A model generated the notes under the pieces. The model worked only from the letters and a program-made list of their open reading frames with translations, made no database searches and was not told the origin of the DNA. A DNA stretch of 64,000 bases from Engelhardtia mirabilis (GTDB lineage: Bacteria; Planctomycetota; UBA1135; GCA-002686595): NCBI RefSeq assembly GCF_007748095.1, contig NZ_CP036287.1, positions 5,952,001 through 6,016,000 on the forward strand. The letters run 5' to 3'. Below are positions 53,426-60,555 of this stretch, one piece after another (within the stretch, counting starts at the first letter, position 1; every line of letters starts with the position of its first letter). Made by a program: the position numbers and the translations under genes.

Positions 53426-53960
53426 TGTTGGACTCCAGTCGCGGTTCCAGCGGGACGACCGCCCACCACGGGGCGCGTCGGGACCAGTGGATGCCAATGC
53501 TCGTCCGCGCTCCCACAGACTCTTTGGGTGGCGACGCCGGCGGAATCCAGGTCCGCTGGGGTTTCGTCCAGATCGCGCCGCGGATGCATCGTTCCCGGGG
53601 TCCGCAGGGCCGTGCCAGTTCGGCGACGGAGCCCAACATCGAAGCTGCCTCCCGCGTCGATCGCGGTCGGGGGCGGCTCGGTGCCGAGGGAGATCGGCTG
53701 GGACTTGGAACGGATCATCGGTTGCCGCGCCCCCCGGGGGGGTCGTCGAGGCGGACCATGATAGGTGCCTGTATCGGACCGGCGGATGCCTGCCTGGGCT
53801 CAATTGCTCGCCCCACCCAGCCCTGGGCCCCGGGGCCCCCCAGGGGGCCTGGAGCGTCATCGGGGGCTCAGGATCCCGCCGCCGCACCCGGCCCAGTCGA
53901 GCGGGGCCCAGTCGAGCGGGGCCCAGTCGAGCCGAGCGACCGCGCCCCGCATCGGGCACC
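53426..53960. other. Upstream region of the lipid operon
   Basis: These 535 bases lie between the Rieske gene stop (minus strand) and the first lipid gene. No supported gene is present; frames here are low-complexity Arg/Pro/Gly. It contains a 15-bp triplet repeat at 53890-53934 and presumably the operon promoter, which I cannot place. Confidence 0.4.
53890..53934. repeat. Three 15-bp tandem units
   Basis: GGCCCAGTCGAGCGG is present twice, followed by GGCCCAGTCGAGCCG. It lies in non-coding sequence 26 bases after the end of the Rieske gene's stop side. It has the same unit length as the minisatellite at 36691 but unrelated sequence. Confidence 0.8.
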
Positions 53961-54314
53961 TCAGACGTAGACCTGCACGTCGTCCCCCACGGCCTCGGTC
54001 CGGTAGACCCGGGCCTTGCCGCAGGGCGCGTTGGTGCAGGCGCCGGACTTCGGGTCGAAGTGGTAGTTGTGCAGGGGGCAGGTCACCAGGCGCCCGTCGA
54101 CCAGGGGCCCGTCGATCAGGAAGCCCCCCGCGTGGGGGCAGCGGGCGTCGATGGCCAGGATCTCGCCGCCGACCTTGGCCAGGATCACGTCCACCCCGCG
54201 GCCGGCCAGGGGATCCCCGAAGGACAGCTTCTTCGACTCACCCTCGGGGAGCTTGGCAGCTCCCTGGACGAGGGTCGGCTGCTTGCGGAACAGGTTGAGC
54301 AGGCGCTGGAGCAT
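53961..54314 (-). CDS. Small Rieske [2Fe-2S] protein
   Basis: This encodes 117 residues. The Rieske cluster ligands are Cys-x-His in ARCPHAGGFLIDG and Cys-x2-His in VTCPLHNYHFD, with a third cysteine pair (GACTNAPCG) after them. The size and layout match NirD-like or ferredoxin-like Rieske proteins that pass electrons to oxygenases or reductases. No partner oxygenase is adjacent; the lipid operon on the same strand is 535 bases downstream. A TAAGAT hexamer lies 9 nt from the ATG. Confidence 0.87.
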   Translation of the reverse strand: MLQRLLNLFRKQPTLVQGAAKLPEGESKKLSFGDPLAGRGVDVILAKVGGEILAIDARCPHAGGFLIDGPLVDGRLVTCPLHNYHFDPKSGACTNAPCGKARVYRTEAVGDDVQVYV

Positions 54315-54323
54315 GGCGGGCGG

Positions 54324-54356
54324 ATCTTAGACGAGATGGCGCCGGGCCCGTAGGCT
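54324..54356. promoter_or_regulatory. Divergent -10-like hexamers for the Rieske and phosphodiesterase genes
   Basis: TAAGAT (54324-54329, minus strand) is 9 nt from ATG 54314, and TAGGCT (54351-54356, plus strand) is 7 nt from GTG 54364. Neither gene has a Shine-Dalgarno sequence in this 49-base gap. Confidence 0.4.
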
Positions 54357-54363
54357 CCGCGCC

Positions 54364-55749
54364 GTGAAGCCGGTTCTGATGATCGACGTGGTGGGGCTGT
54401 CCGAACGCCTTATCGACGAGTCCACGCCCAACCTCCAGCGCTTGCGGGCCCGCGGCGCCGGCGCGCCGATGGACACGGTCCTGCCGGCCGTGACCCTCTC
54501 GGCCCAGGCCACGATGCTGACCGGGCTCCTGCCTCGCGACCACGGCGTCGTCGGCAACGGCTGGTACTGGCGCGACCTGGGCGAGGTGCTCCTGTGGCGC
54601 CAGCCCAACCACCTGGTCGGCGGCGAGAAGCTCTACGACCGCGCGCGGCGGCGCGACCCCGGCTTCACCTGCGCCAAGCTCTTCTGGTGGTGGAACATGG
54701 GCGCCGCGGTCGAGTGGTCGCTCACGCCCAGACCCTTCTATCCGGCCGATGGGCGCAAGATTCCGGCCACCTACGGCTGGCCGCGGGACTTCAAGACCGA
54801 GCTCGAGGGCGAGCTGGGGGCCTTCCCCTTCTTCGACTTCTGGGGCCCGAAGTCGGGCCTGCCCTCGAGTCGTTGGCTGACGGACGCGGCGATCCACACC
54901 CTGCGCACGCGGCGGCCGAGCCTGACGATGGTCTACCTCCCGCACCTCGACTACAGCCACCAGCGCCTGGGCCCCGATGCACCCGAGAGCCGCCGGGCCG
55001 TGGTAGAGGTCGATGCGCTGATCGGCGAACTGGTGGCGGCGGCGGACGCCGTCGGCGCGGAGACCGTGGTGGTCAGCGAGTACGCCCTGGAGGCCGTGAA
55101 CCGGCCGGTACACGTCAATCGCGCCCTGCGCGACGCGGGCCTGCTCGAGGTGCGCGAGACGCCCGCCGGCGAGGTGCTCGACGTCTTCGGCAGCCGCGCC
55201 TTCGCCGTGGCCGACCACCAGATGGCCCACGTGTACTGCGCGGACGAGCGCGCCCAGGTCGCCGCGCGCGAGGTGCTCGAAGCCCTGCCCGGCGTCGCAC
55301 GGGTCCTGGGCGACGACAAGCGCGAGTTCGCCCTCGACCACGAGCGCTCCGGCGAGTTGGTCGCCCTGGCCGAGCCCGACGCCTGGTTCACCTACTACTA
55401 CTGGAACGACGACAGCGCCGCCCCCGACTTCGCGCGCACGGTCGACATCCACCGCAAGCCCGGCTACGACCCGGTCGAGCTGTTCGTGGATCCGGCACTG
55501 AAGGTGCCCGCCCTGCGCGTGGCGCGGCGCCTGGCCCAGAAGGTGCTCGGCTTCCGCTACCTGATGGACGTGATCCCGCTCGACGCGTCGCTGGTGAAGG
55601 GCAGCCACGGCCTGCTGCCGAGCGAGCCTTCGCGCGGGCCGGTGTTCCTGTGCTCGCGGGGCTTCGACGAGTGCGGGGGTGACCCGAGCGACGGCACGGT
55701 GGCGATGACGTCGGTGTCCGATCGAGTGTTGGCCCTGCTCGAGCGCTGA
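54364..55749 (+). CDS. Alkaline-phosphatase-superfamily nucleotide pyrophosphatase/phosphodiesterase
   Basis: This encodes 461 residues from GTG 54364. The fold starts LMIDVVGLSERLIDESTPNLQRL with the metal Asp. LPAVTLSAQATMLTGLLPRDHGVVGNGW places the nucleophile Thr in VTLSAQ. YLPHLDYSHQRLG and FAVADHQMAHVY provide further metal His and Asp residues. There is no signal peptide, so it acts in the cytoplasm. The family hydrolyses nucleotide or phosphonate esters; the substrate is unknown. It is convergent with the M24 peptidase across an R1 hairpin. Confidence 0.83.
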   Translation: MKPVLMIDVVGLSERLIDESTPNLQRLRARGAGAPMDTVLPAVTLSAQATMLTGLLPRDHGVVGNGWYWRDLGEVLLWRQPNHLVGGEKLYDRARRRDPGFTCAKLFWWWNMGAAVEWSLTPRPFYPADGRKIPATYGWPRDFKTELEGELGAFPFFDFWGPKSGLPSSRWLTDAAIHTLRTRRPSLTMVYLPHLDYSHQRLGPDAPESRRAVVEVDALIGELVAAADAVGAETVVVSEYALEAVNRPVHVNRALRDAGLLEVRETPAGEVLDVFGSRAFAVADHQMAHVYCADERAQVAAREVLEALPGVARVLGDDKREFALDHERSGELVALAEPDAWFTYYYWNDDSAAPDFARTVDIHRKPGYDPVELFVDPALKVPALRVARRLAQKVLGFRYLMDVIPLDASLVKGSHGLLPSEPSRGPVFLCSRGFDECGGDPSDGTVAMTSVSDRVLALLER

Positions 55750-55759
55750 GCTCGGTGGC

Positions 55760-55807
55760 GCGAGGTAGGCGTTCGTACGGTGCCAGGCACAAGACCGCCT
55801 ACCTCGC
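55760..55807. terminator. R1 element with a 12-bp stem between convergent genes
   Basis: GCGAGGTAGGCG (55760-55771) and CGCCTACCTCGC (55796-55807) are perfect inverted repeats. The R1 core GTTCGTACGGTGCCAGGCAC forms the loop region and itself contains the small palindrome GTGCC-A-GGCAC. Placement between two stop codons (55749 and 55813) supports a bidirectional terminator role. Confidence 0.65.
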
Positions 55808-55812
55808 GTGCT

Positions 55813-57024
55813 TCAGCGCGGCGAGCTCGGCCCCGCTTGCCAACCACCAAAGCACTCCGCACCGTCCTCCGTCACCGCGACGATGTTCTCGAGGCGCACG
55901 CCGAACTTGCCGCGCTGGTAGATCCCGGGCTCGTTCGAGAAGGTCATGCCCGGCACCATGATCGTCGGGTCGCCCCCGTCGAAGTAGGGCGCCTCGTGCC
56001 CATCCATGCCGATGCCGTGACCCAAGCGGTGGGTGAAGTGCAGGTAACCGTCACCGAAGCCCGCGTCGGTCACCACCTTGCGTGCCGCTGCGTCCACCTG
56101 GAAGCAGGGGTTACCGGGTTTGATCTGCTCGAAGGCCGCCATCTGGGCCGCGCGCACCACGTCCCACACCTTCGCAACCTCGTCCGGGACCTCGCCGCCC
56201 ACAACCCAGGTGCGCGTGTTGTCCGACTGGTAGCCGAAGAGCGAGCCGCCGGTGTCGATCAGGATCACGTCGCCCTTGGCCAGGGGCGTGTCGTCGGTGC
56301 CGCCGTGGGGCTCGGCGCTGTTCGGACCGACGAGGGTCAGGTTCCAGATCGACTCGAGGCCGAGCTTGGTCTGGGCGGTGGTGATCATGGCCGCCACCTG
56401 CCGCGCGGTGACGCCGGGCTCGACCCGCGGCTCCACGGCGTTGAAGGCGCGCACGGTCAGCTCGTTGGCGCGCCGCAACAGCGCAAGCTCGTGGGTGTCC
56501 TTGGTCCCGCGCAGGGCCTGGCGCAGGGCGCCGCCCCACAGGACCTTGTCGCGCCCCATGGCCACGCCCATCCCGTGCACGAACACGTGGCGCAGCTCGG
56601 GCTCGACCGCCAGGGTCTCGACGCCGCGCTCGGCCAGTGCCGCCGCCAGGGGCGCGTAGGCGTACTCGTGCTCGTCCCAGCCGAGGATCTCGCCGCCGGG
56701 GCCCTCGGCCACGAGGCGCTTCATGCGCTCGACCTCGAAGGACGGCGCGATCCAGAGCAGCTCCCCCGAGGCCAGCACGACCAACCCGAACAGGCGCTCG
56801 GAGCGCCCGCCGCCGACGCCGGTCAGGTAGCGCAGGGTCGTGCCCGGCTCGCACAGGAAGGCGCCCGCGGCGGTGCCCTCGGTCAGCGAGGCGTCCTCCA
56901 TCAGCCCGGCGAGGCGCTTCACCCGCGCGCGGCGCTCGGCCAGGGAGATGGGCTCGAGGTCGGCGGCGCCGTACTCGAGCTCGTCGAAGTCGTCGTCGAT
57001 CAGGGGCGTGTGGCGGGCTTCCAT
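55813..57024 (-). CDS. M24-family metallopeptidase (Xaa-Pro aminopeptidase-like)
   Basis: This encodes 403 residues from ATG 57024. The in-frame GTG at 57078 directly abuts a TAACGT -10-like hexamer and would not be in the mRNA. The N-terminal creatinase-like domain (TTLRYLTGVGGGRSERLFGLVV) is followed by the pita-bread catalytic domain. All five metal ligands are visible: Asp (DVILIDTGG), Asp (YQSDNTRTWVVGG), His (THRLGHGIGMDGHE), Glu (FSNEPGIY) and Glu (VRLENIVAV). It removes N-terminal residues preceding proline, or is a dipeptidase. Confidence 0.9.
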   Translation of the reverse strand: MEARHTPLIDDDFDELEYGAADLEPISLAERRARVKRLAGLMEDASLTEGTAAGAFLCEPGTTLRYLTGVGGGRSERLFGLVVLASGELLWIAPSFEVERMKRLVAEGPGGEILGWDEHEYAYAPLAAALAERGVETLAVEPELRHVFVHGMGVAMGRDKVLWGGALRQALRGTKDTHELALLRRANELTVRAFNAVEPRVEPGVTARQVAAMITTAQTKLGLESIWNLTLVGPNSAEPHGGTDDTPLAKGDVILIDTGGSLFGYQSDNTRTWVVGGEVPDEVAKVWDVVRAAQMAAFEQIKPGNPCFQVDAAARKVVTDAGFGDGYLHFTHRLGHGIGMDGHEAPYFDGGDPTIMVPGMTFSNEPGIYQRGKFGVRLENIVAVTEDGAECFGGWQAGPSSPR

Positions 57025-57341
57025 GGGGCGTTGGCGCAGGGGGTTCGGTGGTGACGGGGCGGTCGCGCTGACCGCCACACGTTACCGCGCGCGAGCCCTC
57101 CTCACCGCGCTCCGCGATCAGCGTCGCGCCCAGGCCGCAGCCGAAGGCGCTCCGCACAGGATGCGGGCCCCCGCCGCACCACGTCGGTCGCAGTCTCCGG
57201 GCCGGCGGTCCGTTGCGTCGGCAGCTCGACCGAGTCCTCAGCGACGGTCGAGCCGGGGGCATCTCGCGACAAGGTCTCCGGGACGGGGCGATCGGTTGAC
57301 TCGAGGACTCGCGCAAGCAGCCCGCGAGCCTCGCTGGAAGC
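57025..57341. other. Upstream region of the M24 peptidase gene
   Basis: These 317 bases lie between the membrane-paralogue cluster and the peptidase start. A minus-strand TAACGT hexamer at 57078-57083 is a possible -10 for the peptidase. No gene, repeat or hairpin of note is otherwise seen. Confidence 0.4.
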
Positions 57342-58118
57342 TCAGTCCCGTCCGTCGGGCAGACCGTCGCAGGTCAGCTCGAGGCGCACCAGCAGGGGGA
57401 CCCGCTCATCGAGCGGGAGCGAGCGGTCGACGAGCCGCAGCTCGAAGAGGCCCTCGAAGGCCCGCCCTGTCACGTCCGGAGTCCATTGCGCCTCGATCCC
57501 GGCACTGGCGACCGTCGGCAAGGCGTGGGTCTCGGGGAGAGCCAGGGGTTCGATGCCCGCCTCGTCGAGCAGGGTCAGCGTCGTCGCTGCCTCGAACTCG
57601 CCGCCCAGCCGACAGCGCAGCCACGGACGCAGTGCCAGGCGACCATCGAGCTCGCAGAGGATCAACGCCGACTCGACCTCACGCAGGGGCAGGGTGCCGC
57701 CCCCGAAGCCGCGCTCGATCGCGGCGCAACCGTCGAGGCGACCGGTGGTCACGGTGCGAACGAGGTCGTCACCGCCGTCGGTCGTGCCGACGAAGCGCGT
57801 GCCTTCGAAGGGCAGCGGCATCCAATCGCCGTCACCGACGCGCCAGGTCCACTTCGCGTCGAGTCGCGCGGGCAACCCCTGTGGCAGTGCGATGCGAGCT
57901 GCGGGTGAGAAGACGACAGGCCCGTGCTTCTCGCGCAGATCGACCATCGTCTCGGGACCGAGCGGTCCCGTGCTCGCGCGGTACCAGGGCTCCACCGCCG
58001 CGGCGCGTTGGGCGACGACAACGCCAGCGACGACGAGCACGCCCAGGGCAACCACGACGATCAGCCCCACGCGTAGAACGCCTGCCCGTGACCCGCAAGA
58101 AATGTCGACGAGAGCCAT
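57342..58118 (-). CDS. Single-pass membrane protein of unknown function, paralogue 1
   Basis: This encodes 258 residues from ATG 58118. A TAGGGT hexamer lies 6 nt upstream (58125-58130), suggesting its own leaderless promoter. One N-terminal membrane helix (VGLIVVVALGVLVVAGVVVA) leads an extracytoplasmic domain. That domain contains the cluster signature KWTWRVGDGDWMPLPFEGTRF around residues 89-109. The rest is beta-rich (ARIALPQGLPARLD, PLLVRLELTCDG). I do not recognise the family; see the finding on the four tandem paralogues. Confidence 0.7.
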   Translation of the reverse strand: MALVDISCGSRAGVLRVGLIVVVALGVLVVAGVVVAQRAAAVEPWYRASTGPLGPETMVDLREKHGPVVFSPAARIALPQGLPARLDAKWTWRVGDGDWMPLPFEGTRFVGTTDGGDDLVRTVTTGRLDGCAAIERGFGGGTLPLREVESALILCELDGRLALRPWLRCRLGGEFEAATTLTLLDEAGIEPLALPETHALPTVASAGIEAQWTPDVTGRAFEGLFELRLVDRSLPLDERVPLLVRLELTCDGLPDGRD

Positions 58119-58142
58119 GGAACGACCCTACGCCGATCCCGC

Positions 58143-58847
58143 TCAACTGCCGCCGACGCTCTCGACCTGAACACGGAACTCGAACACGGACTCGAGCTCC
58201 GGCCGCCGGCGGTCCTTCAGCTTCAGTAAGACTTCGGCCTCGACCACCCCCTGGTCCACCGAGCCTGCCGCCTTCGAGCTGAAGTCGGCCTCGGACAGCG
58301 GCGGCAAGCCCAGCTCGCGCGGCAGGACCCACGGCTCGCCCAGGAAATCTACGTGCCACTGGGACCCTGGCTCCACGCCGTTGACCACTTCGTGCCACGG
58401 CGTGACGGCGAGGGCACCGTCGACCTCGCACATCAAGAGGCTCGAGTTCACCGCACCGCCCTCCACCGGCGCCGCCATGTAGCTCGCCTCCACGACGATC
58501 CGGCCGTCGCGAACACCCGTGAACTCCGAACGGTCCACGTAAGGCGCGGATGGGTCCGCATCGAAGTAGCACAGCCCTTCGAATTCGATCGGCCTCCACT
58601 CCCCGCCGGGCTCACGCCAGGACCACGTGGAGACGAGGTCGTCGCCCAGGGGGCCACCGCGCGAAACGCTGATCGACGTGGACGCCTTCACTGGCCCAAG
58701 CACCGCCTCGGCCTCCGTCAACCCCGCAGGCGGCACCGGGCCCAGGTCGATCGAGACGGTCGTGGCCTGCCTCGCAAGGACGATCGCCCCCAGCACCACC
58801 AGCACGCCGAGACCGACGACGAAGAGGAGCAGCAACGCACGCTTCAC
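58143..58847 (-). CDS. Single-pass membrane protein of unknown function, paralogue 2
   Basis: This encodes 234 residues with a GTG start, overlapping the upstream gene's stop as GTGA. The N-terminal membrane helix is RALLLLFVVGLGVLVVLGAIVL. The signature is STWSWREPGGEWRPIEFEGL near residue 70, followed by CYFDADPSAPYVD and a C-terminal beta-rich VEAEVLLKLKDRR...FEFRVQVESV. Same architecture as its neighbours. Translationally coupled to paralogue 3. Confidence 0.7.
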   Translation of the reverse strand: MKRALLLLFVVGLGVLVVLGAIVLARQATTVSIDLGPVPPAGLTEAEAVLGPVKASTSISVSRGGPLGDDLVSTWSWREPGGEWRPIEFEGLCYFDADPSAPYVDRSEFTGVRDGRIVVEASYMAAPVEGGAVNSSLLMCEVDGALAVTPWHEVVNGVEPGSQWHVDFLGEPWVLPRELGLPPLSEADFSSKAAGSVDQGVVEAEVLLKLKDRRRPELESVFEFRVQVESVGGS

Positions 58848-59659
58848 GAGCGCACCTCACGGGTTTCGATCGGCGCCGTTGGATGGCCTCGAAGCGACGC
58901 GTTGATCGTCATGGTCTGGAATCTAGCGTCCTGGATCAGCGGCTCGACGGAAACGGACACGCGCACCTCGAGGACTCGGGTCGCACCGTCGTCGGCACTG
59001 GCACTCCAAGCGACCCTGAGGCCCCCGTCCAGGTCCGAAGTCGATCGGGGGTCGAACCAGGAGGCGTGCGGGCGCTGCAGTCCGAAATCGCTTTCGAGGC
59101 CCTCGAGCACGATCAGCTCAGGCGCGATCGTCGCACTGCCGCCTCCTCCGGTCGTGGGTCGCAGCGCGATCGAGCTGACCGCCCCCACCGCTATCGCGCC
59201 GTCGATTCGCTTCCACCCGACACCGAAGGTCGCCGTGCGCGCGACTCTCACGTTCGGCCTCGATTCCATCCGGCCGTAGCCAGAATCGACGACGATCTGA
59301 CCGTCGCCTACACGCCCCTCGTAGACGCCGTTGGAACCACGGGCACCATCGACTTCGACCGACCGAAAGTCGAGCCCTGCGAACGGAAGGACCTGCCATC
59401 GTCCACCGTCGACGCGCCAGGACCACTCCGCGACCAGGTCGGCGGGAGGCTCCTCGGGGTACTCGATGAAGTCGCAGTCGCTGAGTTCCAGGCCCTCGTG
59501 GCTGCGACCGATCGAAGCCACTAGCTCAGCGGGAGCTGGCCCACCCTCGAAGCGCGCAGGTTGCCGCCCCAGGATCGGACCGACCGTCGCCAAGACGCCG
59601 GCGGCGACGACGATCAGGACCAACAGGAGTCGAGCGCGACGGAACTGCTGCGAGGCCAT
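58844..59659 (-). CDS. Single-pass membrane protein of unknown function, paralogue 3
   Basis: This encodes 271 residues from ATG 59659. A TAGCAT hexamer exactly 7 nt upstream (59667-59672) argues against the longer frames to 59680 or 59866. The membrane helix is LLLVLIVVAAGVLATVGPIL. The signature is AEWSWRVDGGRWQVLPFAGLDF. The last third reads TRVLEVRVSVSVEPLIQDARFQ, a beta-rich segment shared in style with the other three. Function unknown. It is head of the coupled pair with paralogue 2. Confidence 0.7.
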   Translation of the reverse strand: MASQQFRRARLLLVLIVVAAGVLATVGPILGRQPARFEGGPAPAELVASIGRSHEGLELSDCDFIEYPEEPPADLVAEWSWRVDGGRWQVLPFAGLDFRSVEVDGARGSNGVYEGRVGDGQIVVDSGYGRMESRPNVRVARTATFGVGWKRIDGAIAVGAVSSIALRPTTGGGGSATIAPELIVLEGLESDFGLQRPHASWFDPRSTSDLDGGLRVAWSASADDGATRVLEVRVSVSVEPLIQDARFQTMTINASLRGHPTAPIETREVRS

Positions 59660-59799
59660 GGGCCAGATGCTACCCCGCATCTGTCGGGAGCGTGGCTGCC
59701 ACGGGAACGGGCCCGCCGGTGGCGCGGTGCGGCTCGGGGCAGCGGATCGCTCGCTCCTTGGAGGCCGACCTCCCCCGCCGCACGGCCGCACGGCGGTGG

Positions 59800-60555
59800 T
59801 CAGCGACCCGTCGCGGCGCCGGATCGGCTCCCCGGCGGCGGGGGGACGTCGACCAAGGGGTTCCACGGACCCGCGCTGACCTCGACGAGCACCTCCAGTG
59901 CAGGGGTCGGCGGGTCAGCCTCGGTCGAGACCCACTGCGCGATACACCAGCCCTCGAGGGTGCTTCCAATGCGAGCACTGTGCGCGCTTGCGTCCAGCCA
60001 ATGGCCCTTCGGACGCGCGCCGAGTGCCTCGATCTCGATCGTCGCCAAGGCGCTTCGGATCGGGCCCAGCACCGAGCCGCCCTCGTGGAGCTTGGCCCGG
60101 AAGGCCATCGGCATGAGCGTGCGCTCGCCGGCGAGCTCACTGAGCGCTATCGCGAACCAAACGATCTGCGAGTCGGGCTCGACTCCGCTCAGGGCTTGGA
60201 TCGTCGCCGCGCGGACGCCGTCGACCGGAGCTAACTCGCCGCGGTGTGCGTCGGCGAATTCGATCGGCTGCCACGCGCCGCCCCCCGTGCGCCAGGACCA
60301 GCGCACCCCCAGGGGAGTCGAGTGGTCCGCGTCCGCCGCGACGCGCAGCGGCATCAGGTAGCCGTGACTGCCCAGCAGACGCTGCGGCCAGGAGCTCCCC
60401 TCCGACCGGTCTCCGAGCTCAATCTGAACCTCCCAGCCGCCGAAGCTCGCCAACAGGGCGACCAGGCCCACCGGAACGCCGACGCCGGCGAGGGCACCGG
60501 TGAGGACCAGGCAGAACCGGGCCCAGCCGAGGCGATGCGCCCGACCGGAGCTCAC
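59800..60555 (-). CDS. Single-pass membrane protein of unknown function, paralogue 4
   Basis: This encodes 251 residues from GTG 60555, overlapping the stop of the bifunctional monooxygenase as GTGA. The membrane helix is FCLVLTGALAGVGVPVGLVALL. The signature is VRWSWRTGGGAWQPIEFADA. The C-terminal part (TPALEVLVEVSAGPWNPLVDVPPPPG) resembles paralogue 3. Although coupled to the monooxygenase, it clearly belongs to the four-gene paralogue cluster. The giant frame to 61833 is antisense noise over the monooxygenase. Confidence 0.68.
   Translation of the reverse strand: MSSGRAHRLGWARFCLVLTGALAGVGVPVGLVALLASFGGWEVQIELGDRSEGSSWPQRLLGSHGYLMPLRVAADADHSTPLGVRWSWRTGGGAWQPIEFADAHRGELAPVDGVRAATIQALSGVEPDSQIVWFAIALSELAGERTLMPMAFRAKLHEGGSVLGPIRSALATIEIEALGARPKGHWLDASAHSARIGSTLEGWCIAQWVSTEADPPTPALEVLVEVSAGPWNPLVDVPPPPGSRSGAATGR

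Noticed and set aside
53426..53959. In-frame N-terminal extension of the 52394 methyltransferase
   Set aside because: The extra residues are Arg/Pro/Gly low-complexity, include a 15-bp tandem repeat, and are absent from the enzyme family; GTG 53425 suits the fold.
57025..57078. GTG 57078 as start of the M24 peptidase
   Set aside because: It directly abuts a TAACGT -10-like hexamer, so transcription would begin downstream; the extra residues (AVSATAPSPPNPLRQR) are not family-like.
58920..58940. Another R2-like string (GTCCTGGATCAGCG)
   Set aside because: Only about 13 bases match, it lies in frame inside the coding sequence of paralogue 3, and the flanking bases do not match R2.
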